From: Prinia subflava
Taxonomy: Eukaryota > Chordata > Aves > Passeriformes > Cisticolidae
Direction: 5' to 3'
Length of the DNA: 64,000 bases
Assembly: GCF_021018805.1 (NCBI RefSeq)
Contig: NC_086259.1
Span: 17,627,501-17,691,500 of the forward strand
Each line of letters begins with the position of its first letter. Within the stretch, counting starts at the first letter, position 1. The position numbers were made by a program, and so were the translations under genes. This document shows positions 1 to 12,960 of the stretch, piece after piece. The notes under the pieces were generated by a model. The model had not been told where the DNA came from. It searched no databases and saw only the letters and a list, made by a program, of their open reading frames with translations.

Positions 1-958
1 ACGTCAGATACCGGCTGGAAATTTTTTGAATTTTTTAAATTAATTTCCATCTTGTCATGACTTGCCTGTTGTTTCAGAACAAATTGAATCAGCTGGTAAA
101 AACACTGTGCCAATGCTAATTTGTATTCTGGGTGTTGCTTTGTGCTGGAATTAGTGACATGCAGTTGTCTTGATGCAGGTGAATCAAAGTTTGCGGTGTC
201 AAGTCCAATTCTGCTCCTGTTTAGGGTGATAATAAATCACCCCTGAGCTCTGCCGTGCACCTTGGGGTCTATCCTCGGTGCTCTTGCAGCCTGCTTAAAT
301 TCCTAATGAGGACACAGAATAATGTATGCTCGCATTATGGCTTCATTATACAACGTGAAATGTCTGCAGGAAAACACATCCCCAGTCAATCAGCGCCTGG
401 AGAAGTTCTCTCTTCTCCTGACTAATGCTCCATCACTTTGATACCTTCCAGGAGGGTTTTGCATTCACCTCATGTCCTCAGACTCTACAAAACAGCACAG
501 AAAAATAAGCCAGTGCCCAATACCATTACAGTGGATGCTGTGAGAGCCCATATGGTGTTAGTTTCTCAAAAATAAATCACACTGAGAACTGTTGGATGCA
601 TACAGGGACCTTTTCCAGTCCCTCTTGGAGGAAATGCTACACAAGAAAAATATTACAGAAGAGCAGCAAAGCATTGTTTTATAAGAATTATATTAAACAA
701 ATGAACCTGGGATGGATTAATATTCACAGCATTAATAAAAATTAGATTTTAATTACTGTTTAGTAAACCACATATTATAATTTAATAGCTAATTTAAAAT
801 CGAAATTGCAGCACTTAGAGCAAGTTTCTAGACCAAGAAATTGTATCTTCTGCATAGTCAGCACACTCATGCTAATGCTTTAATGCATGTGTTAGATAAA
901 CCCTGCTGACACCTCCTTTGCACTTCTGAATGCATTATACAGACAATTTTCTAGTAAA

Positions 959-961
<3 letters not shown>
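1..961. other. AT-rich intronic stretch, nothing recognised
   Basis: Unique-looking AT-rich sequence with no ORF of interest, no repeat and no RNA gene that I can see. Confidence 0.6.

Positions 962-1020
<59 letters not shown>
962..1020 (+). repeat. T59 homopolymer
   Basis: Fifty-nine uninterrupted thymines. The following 16 bases (1021-1036) form a weak inverted repeat with 5-bp arms, gtaaa and tttac. It could be the oligo-A tail of a minus-strand retroposed sequence or simple slippage; I see no processed gene next to it. Confidence 0.95.
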
Positions 1021-1021
<1 letters not shown>

Positions 1022-4000
1022 TAAAAGAGACTTTACCTGCAGCTCTGCAAAAACAAGTGGAAGTTCAATACCTCAACGGGCTTGGATTTCATCAGTTCTT
1101 CCCCTGGGCACACCAGGGTGATCCAGGCAGTTGGGAGGCAGAACTGTTTCTAAAAGGGCCATTTTTTGCCCAAAGTGAAAGCAAGGTGTCATTTTCCCTG
1201 GCAAATAAATCAATATTCTCCTCAAAACAGCAGCTCTGTTCTCTGGAAAGTGTTTGCCATCTCCTGTGGCCCAATGTACATAAGGACATTGGTTATTCCA
1301 ATGGATTCCCTCTCTTCACTTACAGCTTTCTCTACAGGCATCTGTATTTACATATTGTAATTATTTACATCTCAGTCTTTGGTGCTTCCTTTTAGCATTG
1401 AGAACTCCTCCAAATAATTACCAAGCAGGAAAATGAAAGGACAGAGGTGAGACAAGCAGTTTGTTGTGGTGTCACCTTTGAACTTCAGTGCTGAGGATTT
1501 TCACTATTATAAATCTCAACAGGATTCTTCAAAGAGATCCTTTGTTGTTAAACCCCTTGCTAGGATAGATTAAAAAGAAACTGCTGGAAAAGGAAAAAAA
1601 TAAGAACAAAAAGCAGCTTCCTCAAGATGAGAAGGTGATTTCCCAGCTGGACAGGAACAGCTTTGTTTTCTGATCTCCTGTTTTTGCAGGGTCATTTGAA
1701 AAGTCAGTGGCTTGTTCCATGGCATTAGAACAAAAGATGACTAAACTGAAACAAGAGAACTATTCCATATGATATCAAATCTATCTGCATTTCAGAACCT
1801 GTCAAAGTGAAAAATGAAACCGCAAGCTTGGCCTTTAAAAATATTAATTCACTTTAGAGATGAAATGTAAAAGTGCTGGGAAAGAAGTCACCTTATCTTC
1901 AGGAAGAAGCAAGCAAGACGAAATCCCTATCGCTCTTCCTGGATCTCAGATGGCACTTTCCTGCCACCCTCAAATCTAAAAAAGGATTTAATCAGCAACC
2001 ATAAATCCCTGCAGCATTTTTGCTCTGTTATTAATGAGACAGCCACCAAATGCACCAACCAGGGCTCAAGGAATTCCAGTTTCTGCGGGGTAATTTACCA
2101 CTTTTACTGAGTGATGTGGATTTAGCTCAGTGCTGACCTGCAGCAGCATTTTGGGATTACAGCCACAGTTTATTGACAGCAGAAAGCACTGGCCATTAGG
2201 GTGTCAAAAAGTAATTAGTGAATATTCAGCTAATAAACTGTCAATACCCAGTGATAGCCAATGTACACTTTTCACATGCACTCATTTAAAGCCTGTATTT
2301 AACTTCTCAGCTAAGCATAATTTAAAGCTTTTAGGGCTCATTTTGCCTGTTTGATGTTATTGATTCCACACAGCAAACTATAATCAACTGATAAATCTCT
2401 GATATTTAGCCACAATAAAATAATATAAATGAATATTTCTGTACAATTTGAGATGACATTTTGATATCGGCTTGGTCAAAATATATTGCAGAAGTTTCTC
2501 AAAAAATTATCTGCCATGATCTATAATAACTGATGAAGAAATTACAGATAAATTTTCACTTCAGTAAACCTCAGCCAAAACCTTTTATTTTTCCATTAAT
2601 ATCTTTTTCTGAGATTACTCTTTAGTCAGTCTGTTTTGGATTGCCTAATTATTAAGACCTTCAAATTTGACAACACAAATGATTCTTTTTGATATACTGA
2701 ATATGACAATGATTTTTTTTTTCTTATTCTTTCCAGTCATTTGGTGGCTTGGTTGTTGTTTCTGGGTTTTTTTTTGTAATCTCACCTCCCATATGGCCCC
2801 AGTTCCTGTTCCTAGGCTGCCACCTAGTAATAGCAGGGAACAAAAACCTGTTGGATAGGCAGAGTAAGCCCAGAGCAGGGAGCTCTTACAGTGTAACCAC
2901 GGCAAACCAAGAGGAATACAGCTGTTAGTTTGTCCCTCACATTCATAAATAAACCTGCCATTTTTTTCCTGAGGTTTAATTTTCCTTGCAGCTCGTTTTA
3001 ATACTTCAGCCAAGTGGAAGTTCAATACGAGGGAGCATTATAATGAATATTTCCCATTGTTTTATTTCCAAGCACCACAACCAATGAGGCAAATAATCCA
3101 TGGTCATTAAGATTTCTCTATAAAGAATTGGAAGGTACACAGAGCTCACAACAGCATGAATAACAGAGGTCTTTCCTCAGGCCTTCAAAGGTTGACACAC
3201 ACAGAGTGTTTTCTAAGTGTGTGTGATGATCTCTTTAATATTTGAATATTTTATTGCCTCTTCAGGGAATAGCTGTGTGTAGCTTGGCCATTGAGAAATT
3301 CAGGGCAAGCCGATTATGAACTTTGATTTTATTTTTCTTATTGTTTTCCCAAGTGAAGCTCAGCTGTTGTCCTACAGGTAAAAACTGCATCTGAGCAGTT
3401 ATGCCTCAACCTTTGTGTGAGCACCAGAGCGCCCCGTTTAACCAAACACAAACTGGCAATTAAATGGTAGAAACAACTTCCTAGAGGCTTAGAGGGCGTT
3501 TAAAGTCAGTCTCAAGGAAAATAAACAGTGCTGAGTGCTGTTTCCTCAGAAGCCCTAATAAGCCAGGATACATCTAAACCAAACTAGAAATGCAAATATC
3601 TTATTAGAAAGCTCATTGCCTTTAAAATCGTCAGGCAAATGTTCCAGTTAGAGTCCCCCAGTGATGAGCTGACCTCATCCGAACCTTCCACCCCCGCTGC
3701 CTCCCGAGGTAATTAAACTCTGGATTTTACTGAAACACTCAGGATGGTGAAAATACCCAAACAAGAAAACCACTGAAACACAGAAAAGGAGGACACACGC
3801 TTTGTTTTTCTCTGTTTTCTTTGCCTGCGGTGCTGGATTTGTGGGAAACACGACCTTGCAGGCTGCAGGTGAGGTGGGGACTGAGACAGGAGCACGAGGG
3901 ACAGCAAGGGAATTGTGCAGGTCATTATAAAAGCAGGGAGGGAGTCTTGATCCTGTCACTTACAGCTAAAAGGGAGGAAGTGCTCAGAGCTCAGATTAGG

Positions 4001-4544
4001 GTCTGTTTGTAGATGTAGAGATTTTCAGCACATCCATCCATCACTGCATCAATTAACCTGCCCGGGGGTGGTGCTGCATCCAGCTAAAGGGAGTTTGTGC
4101 TGCACATCAGGATCTGCGTGTAGGGACACATTTCATTACCTCTGGGTGTCCTGCTGCACGCAGCAAGAGAAACACTGTCACATTTAAATAGTGACTCCTT
4201 GGATAGCTGGAGCCTCGCTGTGGAGCAAGGCTTGGGGAAAGAGGTCCTGTAAAAAAGGCACTTGTGAGGATGAAGTTTGCACTTGTGAGGATGAAGTTTG
4301 CATTGTAAAGATGAAGGCTTTGGTTTTTATAAAGTTACTTAACCTAAATTGTTATTTCCTAAACATGTTCATTGACATGAACTCATACAACTGCTGACGT
4401 GGGAGATATTGCAGAACCCTCCACTATAAGTGTGGATTTCTGTGTAGATTTTCTCCCATCCCTTTTCCACCTGTAACCAAGAGATCTCACTTTATAATCA
4501 AACTGCATTTCCTGCTAATTTGTCTGTGTGGGGAAAGGAGTTAA
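1021..4544. other. AT-rich intronic stretch with few repeats
   Basis: No coding evidence. It contains an 18-bp word occurring twice (1054 and 3011) and a 21-bp tandem repeat near 4258. ORFs here are short, lack recognisable domains and overlap on both strands. Confidence 0.6.
4258..4320 (+). repeat. 21-bp tandem repeat, 3 units
   Basis: Two identical 21-bp units beginning gcacttgtgagg, followed by a third diverged unit (gcattgtaaagatg...). Confidence 0.85.
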
Positions 4545-4934
4545 TGTCATGCCTTGGGAAGGCTGAGCTGGAACACAGACTGGTCACGTCAGAGAATAAA
4601 GTAGAGATTTACTGAAAGGCCTTTTAGGTTACACCTTGGGCAGGACAAGAGCCTGGCCAGGGCTGCACCCAAGGTGGACCCAAAATGGGCACAAAATGGT
4701 CACAAAATGGACCCAAAATGGGCACAAAATGGACAAACGGTCACCAGGTCTCACACTTTGATAAGTTTTGGTCCATTTGCATATTGGGGTTTAATTGTCC
4801 AATTCCAGCTCCAGGCTGTGAGGTCCCGTCCTTCTTGTTCCTCCCTCCAGCCACCCTTGTTTGTGCTTTGGGGCTGAAAGTTGTCCTTGGTGTGCAGCAG
4901 GAGAAGGATTTGTTTTGTGTCCCTGCTGTGTGCA
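4545..4934 (-). mobile_element. Solo LTR of an endogenous retrovirus, antisense to CDH13
   Basis: Read on the minus strand this 390-bp block starts TG and ends CA. Near its 3' end it has an AGTAAA polyadenylation-like signal (plus 4608-4613), followed by a T-rich stretch and the ending ccttcccaaggcatgaca. It matches the element at 61985-62374 in inverted orientation at roughly 92%. It contains about five 11-bp units of the type cacaaaatggt (4672-4737) and an octamer-like ATGCAAAT next to a CCAAT. No gag, pol or env remnants lie beside it, so it looks like a solo LTR. Homology with the partner runs about 8 bp past the TG end, so the exact boundary is uncertain, and I find no target-site duplication here. 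Confidence 0.7.
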
Positions 4935-7390
4935 GAGCTGAGTGACCCTGACTGTGAGCTCAGAGCTGCACCCTGGGCAGCACAGAGTCTGAAATACATC
5001 AAAAATAAAACTTAAGGCATCAAATGGAAGAGCAGCATGTGAATTCCCAAGTCACTGGATTCCAACAGCACAGTACAAAGTGGGCACCTGCTGGATTTAT
5101 CTTTCCAAGTGGAACTGAAGCCCTCCACTGCAGATTCCAACAGGTCCTTTTGAGGACAGAATCATATTCAGAGATGCCTTTATTATTAGCCAGTTGCTTT
5201 TGGAATCGTTGGAAAAAGTTCCAGCAGTGCCATGCCAGTCAAAGATCCCATAATATTTCCTTTGATCCCTGCAGGGAGAGGTTCTGGACGTTGTCAGGAG
5301 CAGTATGCTGACCTTTGGTGAACAGAGCATCTGTAAATAAACTTTAAGGGCAGGATGTGATGCTTTTTTAATATAGGGATGGTTTGGGAGACGCTGTGTT
5401 CTGTCCAACAGAGGGATCAATTGTCTGGCCTCAGTATTGATGGAGGAATGACCCAGCTTTATAAAATTTGGGTTAAAAGGCTTGGGTTCCATGGAACCAC
5501 ATCTCAAAAATATTGATTAAATTCAACATAATCCTTCAATCTGCCAGGAATAATAAAAAAATGCTCTGTAATTTGCCACTGTTTGAAGGCACTTTAAAAG
5601 CTGCATATTTTCCTTTCCCAGTGCTGTGACATTTTCCTTTAAAGTGCTCCTTTCCTAAGTGTGTTGTAAGGGAAAATTTCCATAATGGCCCAAATAAGGA
5701 GGTGTTGGTTATCTCTGTGTGGGGAGGGGTCAGTGGAATACTCAAAATGAAGAATGATCTGAATGACCTCTCAAATGGGTGCTGTTTGATGCTGTTCTTC
5801 ACCACCTGGAACTGGAATCACTTGGGAAAAATAATGTGTCTGATAAATTCCATGTTATAAATATGTTATAAATCCATTTTACCTACCCTGGCCCAGACCC
5901 AAGTCAAAACCTGAGGTCCAGGGATATCAGTGGAGTCCAAACTCATCACATTTTGGCAGTCTTTTGTAAGTCCTCCTTCAAGAGAAAAACCCCACATTTT
6001 TACACAAATAATATTTTTGAAACAAGGGTAGATACAGAAGAGGCAAAGCTTGGGGAGAGGGAGATCACTGAATTATTTCTTTATTATTTTTTGCCAGCCT
6101 TTGAATCCCAGAGAAAAAACCCAGCTGCTGATTTCTTTTTATTCTGCTTTACTTTCAGCTGCGTACCACAATCCTGCTCTAAAATATTGTCTACCTAATA
6201 ATATCAATTTTATTTCCCATTTTCACCCGCAATTGCATTCCTGCTTTGATAAACAGCATCTTACCAGGCTTAAGATGCAGAACATTTGAAAGAGGCAGTA
6301 ATTTTAGAAACATCTTCTCCATCTGCTTATTAAGCTAATTGTTTCACTTGTAGCCTCCCTTCCAATTTGTTGTGGTGTTAACTCAGCATTTCCTGCTTCT
6401 GGAAATCTGCTTGACTTAAAGTGACTTTTAAGATAGGCTTTTAAGAGAATTCAATTTTCCAGTTTTCTTGTGAAATTGAAATTTCTTTCTTCCTTTTCTT
6501 TCTCTCTCAATAAAGTTTATGCAAATAATATTAAAATTTATAATGAGACTAATATTTGTTAATCTCAGTTCAAACAGTGGATTTGTATTAAAACATAGTT
6601 TCAGACACTTCTGTTGAGAGTGAGAAAGTGTATTGCTTTTAATTCATTCATTACTGTGCCGCTCTTGTTAAGCTTGAATTGTCATTGTGATTACACACCA
6701 TAATTTTTAATATTCAGTATTAATTCTATTTAAATCCCACTAGATCTACGGTTGCTGGGCCTTCTTTGATTCCCATTTTTGCAGAAGTGTTTTGGAGCAG
6801 TTCCAGCACATGAACCTGATCCTGCAGCTCGGTGCTGGTTTCAGCAAGAGATTTGTGCACATATATTAATTACGTGAATAAAAGTTTCTTGGGCTCAGTA
6901 AAGTATGCAGGGTGTTCTGGAATTTCACACGATCTGTGGCCTGCAGAAAAGGCAGAGATTGAGCTGGTTGAGGTCAGTATCAAACGCCCTGTTGGAGCAG
7001 AGGGTGTTGGAGGACAGACTGAAATACAAATTTCATCTCTCACATTGCAGACACAGGGACTGCCAACCTGCAAAGAACTGAAAAGGTGCCTCAGCCATTT
7101 ATTTGGTTTAATTGCAGATCTTTAGGAGCTGTCAGCAATACAAATTTCCATTTGTCTACGTGTGTCTAAGAGGGGCTGGATTTTGACCCAGTTTCTTCCA
7201 TGCTTTTCAAAGCTCTTGCCCTGCTTTGAGGCCAAGCCTGCTTATCCAACGCTCTGGCTGTGGGCAGGATTTGTGTGTGCTGCAAATTTGAGCCACGCTC
7301 AAAGGACCTCAGGGATGTGTGCATACATATAACATATACATTATAAACATTATAAACATATACATATGTTTATAAACATAAACACAAAGG
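4935..7390. other. AT-rich intronic stretch
   Basis: No gene-like signal. An AT-rich simple sequence built from tataaacat and catata words lies at about 7320-7386, directly beside the next LTR-like element. Confidence 0.6.
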
Positions 7391-7683
7391 TGATCATATG
7401 CGATTCTTTATTTGAGCGCACGGGACACAGGGGCATGGAATGCCCAAATCTTGTGCCCAAGGATACAGAGTTGATTTGTGATTTTTATAGTTTCAAATTA
7501 CACATATGTTAACTAACCTCCACCACTAGATACTGATTCTCCTATTTCTTAGTTACTATCTCAAATCATACTGATGCTTTACCCTGAGTTATACTTGATT
7601 TGGTTAAAACAATGCTTCTAAATTATCTCCTGGGCTGGAGTCACACTTGATTCAATTAAAACAATAGTATGAAGCTGGTTGCA
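7391..7683 (-). mobile_element. LTR-like element, antisense to CDH13
   Basis: On the minus strand the block begins TGCAACC and ends ATGATCA (TG...CA). It has a TATA-like ctataaaaa (plus 7483-7490), then about 70 bp later AATAAA (plus 7407-7412) just before the end. This is the U3-R-U5 order expected of an LTR. No internal retroviral sequence and no clear target duplication are visible. The family is not identified. Confidence 0.6.
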
Positions 7684-10600
7684 GAAAGCTGATGTTCGTT
7701 CCAAGGCCAGGCTGCATCAGGTTTCAAGTTGTGCGTCTTCTACCTTCCCCCCACCACCCGCAGTTAGCTTTAAAAGAAATTATTATTTTTAACTCTCCAC
7801 TATTAAGAACAGCTGGATGTGGATTTGGCAGAGCTGAGGCACCCAAACCGAGCAGTTTCAGAGCATTCCACGCCCCAGCAACATCCAAATCCTTGGGAGC
7901 GAGGAGCAGGACAGGGCTGTGGTTCTGAAAGATTCCAGGGATGGTCTGGGCACGGCAGCGCTGCTCAGCTCCACAGCTCAGCCCTTCCTGGCTTTGAAAA
8001 GTCCTTTTGATGACGTTGTGGGTGTCTCTCCCCACCTCTTCAAAGGGCTCAGCTATTCTCTCCTCCCTTTCCTCCTCCTCAGTGCCTCCCTTGCCGTTCT
8101 CCCCTTTGTTGGCTTCGCTGCCTTTAGTCTGCAAGAGCTGCCTGGAAACGGGGCTTGGAGCTTGCAAAACTCTTCCTGAGCTCTCTCCATTGTGCTTCCC
8201 TGACCTCTGCTCACCCCCACGTCCTCTTGTGTCCCACCCCCTGCACTCCCCTCCCCTCCCCTCTGCCTCATGTTTTTCACTTAATTGCAGTTTGTCCTCC
8301 TTTAATACCAAACCAGTGCGTTTCTCTCAGTCATTAACTCTTATCTTCACTGCTTTCTTAATTCTTCACATTAGCAAGAATCTGTTTTTCTTTCCAGCGT
8401 GCCTTGGGAGTTCTCCTAAAGGAAAGTTGTGTGTAAAACTACTTTATAGAGGACCAGGCCTCCAGAAATTTCTGACATTGAGTAGCATGAGCACAGCAGG
8501 GAAGCCGAGTTTATACTGCTGGGAACCGCTCTGGAACCACTCCAGAACTTCTTCTTATTTGAACAACCTGTCCTGTATTTTCTGTCATATAAATTATTGT
8601 TTCACAGAAGCAACTGCACTGCAGTGCAAAATCTGCATGAGGCAGTGACAGGCTAAGTCTGAGAATAACCTACAAATGTTGGTTTGTTGGAGACAAAGCC
8701 TGACTTAAGAATGATGGTGGGGAGTTCTTTGGTTGGCAGATGCCCTTAGGAAATAAAAGTAGGCTTGTGAAAGTCTAGCAAAAAGAGAAATTTTTAACTG
8801 AAGCAGAAATTGCAGGACTTCCAAAAAAAGGCATTTAGTTATTTTTTATCACAAAAGGAAGTGATAAAAAGATGTGTAGGAGTAAAAAAGAAAAGAATGA
8901 AATCGACTGGAGAAATTTTAAATGTAAAATTCCATTGTTACATCTTTCATCAGAACACAAATCTTTTGAAGGGGTTGATTTTTCACCCCATAGTGTGATA
9001 AGCTTTTTGGTAAAACAGAAATAGTGTAATTGAAATCCATTTTGCATCATTTTCCCTTGGATGATTTAGAATTAGGCCAATTTATATTCTGCAGGTAGAA
9101 CCCAACGAGAATGTAAATGCAGCCACCAGAATTGTTTTTGTCCACAAGCAAAGCTGGTATCATTTACTGATTCATTACACTCCCAGCAGGGTCCTCTCTT
9201 TCAAAAGCTACCTGGAATTATTGCTGGCAATAGAACGCTAAACTCTAAAATAAGATTTGCATAAAAAATGAAAGTTCAAGGAAAAATGATAATAGTGATT
9301 AAAAGTAACATTTGATGACTATTTTGATTAGAACACCACCTTGAAATGTGGTATTCAAACAGACACAGAGGCTTTTTCCCCCTCCAGCTCTGACTGACAA
9401 TGCACCTATTTAACCAGACTATTATGTTCCTGATAATTTGCCTGAAATAATAGGCAGTGCTTCCATTAATATTTAACAATATAAACATCAAGCACGGGCT
9501 GTACATCTGGAATCATAGAATGTGCTGTTTGCATTAGGGTGCTAATTTTAGAAATCACCCCTGTCTGCCGGCGCCTGCTGATGTACGGTTGTCCGTAATT
9601 GAGTTTCCAGGGCATTTTGACCACTGATACAAATTTGCAAAGCAGATCACACAGCAGAAACACAATTTCCATCCTGACCTTTACCACGCTGCTTTCTGTT
9701 GGGGGAATTGCAATGTTTAGGGAGGGAAATATCATCTAAGTGGCCCTAATTTGTGAGGATGTGACTTCTGGTGTTAACCCGGTACGCGGCGTTTTGATTC
9801 ATGCGATAACACATCATCTAAATATTTGGCATGAGGCCGCTATCACAAAACTTATTATCTTGTATTGCCTAGGCAGAAAATACCAAGTTGGACGATTATA
9901 AATTGAAACTTGTGGAAAAGTTTTATCTTGAGCTGCTGTGCAAAGGTCCTGTCACAGCCTGGTTGTTTTTAGCAACCCGACAGCCTGGTTCACATCCTGC
10001 AGTGTGAACGGGGCTCAGGAGTGATGCTCAGCTGCCGTGGAGGCAGAGGTGCTGGTTGGGGTTGAGGATTGAGGATGTCCTTGAGGAGTTTTTGCAAGAG
10101 ATCCTTCCAGGTTGTTCATCCTGTGACACTCTTGTGGTGTCACAGCCTTTGGGACTGTGAAAAGCAGGTGAGGCCCAGGGCATCTCCTCCTTCAGAGAAA
10201 TTCAGTGGGCACCCTCTCGGTGACACAAAGTGGAGTGAGAAGTGTCAGCAGCGGGTGAGCTCGGTTCCAAGGGTGTGTCCTGAGCAGCAGTGGAGCAGCA
10301 GTGCACACAAACCCTTCCCTGGCACTGCTCTTGTCAGCTGGGTGCATTTCAATGATCCTGACTCAGCTGGACGTCCAACAGGATCTGCTGTTTGATGACG
10401 AGGTGAAGGAAAGCTCTGCGTGGGTCTGTCATGTCTTAGATTAGAGTGAGTGTTGCACTGGAATCCAGGCAGGTCTCAGAGGTATAAACTCGATTTATCT
10501 AAACTCAGCTCTGATGAGATGATGGATTGCCTGGTGGCAGAAGTGTGTGTGTGTTCTGGGATCTTTGGTTCCCGTGTTTTTGGTGCTGTGATGTTTTGGG

Positions 10601-12137
10601 AGCGGCCTCTCACCCTGAGCTCTGGTTTGGTTTGAATACAAACCTATGGGAAGCTTTTCATTCACACACTGGGCAAGTTAAACTTAATAAAAGTGTAAAT
10701 AAACCTGGGCAGTCCATTGGAAGTCAGTGGAGCTGTGCTGATTTATTCTAGCATGAGAATATTTTCAGGCTTGAAGGCTTTTGGGGTTGCTCCTGATTTC
10801 TCCTCTCAGAGTTCCAGCTGAACTCCGCTGCTCATCTCTGTCCTGATCTGTTTTATCTGACCTTTACACCCTCCACACGCTCAGGGAATTCTCTTGGCAC
10901 TGGGATTTTTATATAGAGATATTTGAAAAGCTGTCTCTGCTAAAAGCCATTTGAGGTTACTGTGTAGGAGAGACTTGTCTCTACTTTCATATTTTTTGAT
11001 TTAAATAAACTCATTCCTACCTACGGCGGGGACTAGGAATGATTCAATAATTTGCAACTAATAATTTATTAGAACAACTTTGCCCTCCTTTCTCCTCGCA
11101 AATTGTCTGCAAACAGATTGTACAACTCTAATGTGTTAATAGCTGAAAATTATTTGACCATTTTTTTCAGCAAATACCTTTTGGCCTGTGGATTATTTGA
11201 ATTGCAAATTGCGACTGTTAAAATGAAATATATAATTAACAGAGCAAATAGAGCTGATTTGGTGTTGCAGGAGACCGGTTTTTATGGAAATATATTGATT
11301 TGTCGAAATGAACCTTTGTTACAGCAACACAGTGATTTGAGGGAAAAAAATAAAAAAAAAGCTTTGTTGGAATAAATATTTGTGATACAAAGGGGAATTC
11401 TTATCTTGACTTCTCCCGAGAGCTCACTTGAGATTTTGGTGGTGGAGACACCCAGACTGAAAGTCCTGTTGAAAAAGTTGAACTGCTTCTTACCTTCCCT
11501 CATCCAGGCAGGTGTCCTGATGCAGACATTTGTTTATTCTGAGACACAGCTCTTTTCATAGGCTCTGTCCAAACTGTTACCTTCGTAAATATAATTAGGC
11601 ATAACTCGGCAGATTGTGCAGTAGGTATAATATTTTTTTAGAAGTGTAATAATCAGAACAGGCGAGAATGGTGCCTCCTACACTTGTCAGTCACTCTTAA
11701 TGTCTCCAACTATATATTCTGATTCTAATGGAAAAACCCTTGGAAAGATTTTTGCTTTCTAGCATTGTTGCAGGGCTCAAGATGAAGCTTTGGAAAATGT
11801 TGAGCACCAGGGAAATGATGTAACCTAGTCAATCCCTGGGTTTTTTTTTTGGGGGTGCATTTCATTAATGTGGATGACATACAGAGTTTTTTATCCATCA
11901 CGAAAAGCTGGAGCAGGAGCAGTGGTAGGTTTAGGGTCTGTGAGGAGCAGGAGCAGTGCCAGGTAACATTTAAATGCACACAATGCTGGTGCTGCATGCA
12001 CAGGGAGGGCTGGGGCTCCCCTTGGTGCAGCTCTGGGAAAGGATGGGTGCAGTGCTGTGGCTTCCATGGTTCCCCTCCCAAAAGAATCCTGTGGGTGCAG
12101 GGAGGGCAGGGGAGCTCCAGCAAGCTGGGCTGTCGTG
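7684..12137. other. Intronic stretch with pyrimidine-rich and CpG-retaining patches
   Basis: Contains a C/T-rich patch around 8000-8280, a patch retaining many CpGs (9555-9905) and a moderately GC-rich patch at 9990-10400. Long overlapping ORFs at 7724-8311 on both strands are compositional and show no domain. Confidence 0.55.
9555..9905. promoter_or_regulatory. Candidate conserved non-coding element (CpG-retaining patch)
   Basis: Within AT-rich, CpG-poor intron this patch holds clusters of CpG (gccggcgcc, ggtacgcggcg, atgcgata, ggccgc, ggacga) mixed with AT-rich words typical of homeodomain sites. Retained CpGs in otherwise ordinary intron can mark constraint or hypomethylation. There is no coding or repeat explanation. 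This is an inference only. Confidence 0.25.
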
Positions 12138-12960
12138 GGCTGTGGGCTCTGGAATTGGCATGGATTCAGAGCTCTGGATTGTCAAGGACTGTGAGCTCTG
12201 GATTATTGTGGATTGTGAGTTCTGGAATTGTCATGGACTGTGAGTTCTGGAATTGTCATGGATTGTGAGCTCTGGATTGTCAAGGATTGTGAGCTCTGGA
12301 ATTGTCAAGGATTGTGAGCTCTGGAATTGTCATGGACTGTGAGCTCTGGATTGTCAAGGATTGTGAGCTCTGGATTGTCAAGGATTGTGAGTTCTGGAAT
12401 TGTCATGGATTGTGAGCTCTGGTACTGCCATAGATTGTGAGCTCTGGGTTTTCATGGATTGTGAGCTCTGGATTGTTGTGGATTGTGAGCTCTGGAATTG
12501 GCATGGATTGTGAGCTCTGGAATTGGCATGGATTGTGAGCTCTGGAATTGTCATGGACTGTGAGCTCTGGAATTGGCATGGATTCTGAGCTCTGGGACTG
12601 TCATGGATTGTGAGCTCTGGGTTTTCATGGATTGTGAGTTCTGGATTGTCATGGATCGTGAGCTCTGGAATTGGCATGGATTCTGAGCTCTGGATTGTCC
12701 TGAATTTTGAGCTCTGGATTGTCCTTAATTCTGAGCTCTGGAACTGTCATGAATTGTGATCTCTGGAATTGTTGTGAATTCTGAGCTCTAGATTGCCATG
12801 AATTCAGAGCTCTGTAATTATTGTGGATTCTGATCTCTGGAACTTCCATGGATTCAGAGCTCTGGAATTGTAAATTCTGAGCTCTGGAATTGCCATGTAT
12901 TCTGATCTCCTGAATTTCCACGGATTCTGATCTCTGGATTGCCATAGCTTCAGAGCCCAG
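12138..12960 (+). repeat. Minisatellite, 24/25-bp unit, about 33 copies
   Basis: The unit is approximately attgtgagctctggaattg followed by tcatgg, alternating between 24 and 25 bp. I count about 33 occurrences of the gagctctgg core or close variants. Units left of about 12680 are more alike; those to the right drift towards attctgatctctgg, the pattern of an older array edge. Overlapping ORFs on both strands through the array are artefacts of the repeat. Confidence 0.95.

Noticed and set aside
962..1400. T59 as the poly(A) tail of a minus-strand processed pseudogene
   Set aside because: No recognisable coding remnant follows on the minus strand and no target duplication is evident.
7724..8311. 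195-codon minus-strand ORF rich in Glu, Arg and Gly
   Set aside because: Lies on a C/T-rich patch with overlapping ORFs on the other strand, no domain and no splice evidence.
12138..12960. Array of short repeats considered as a CRISPR array
   Set aside because: Units are directly adjacent without unique spacers, and the context is a vertebrate intron.
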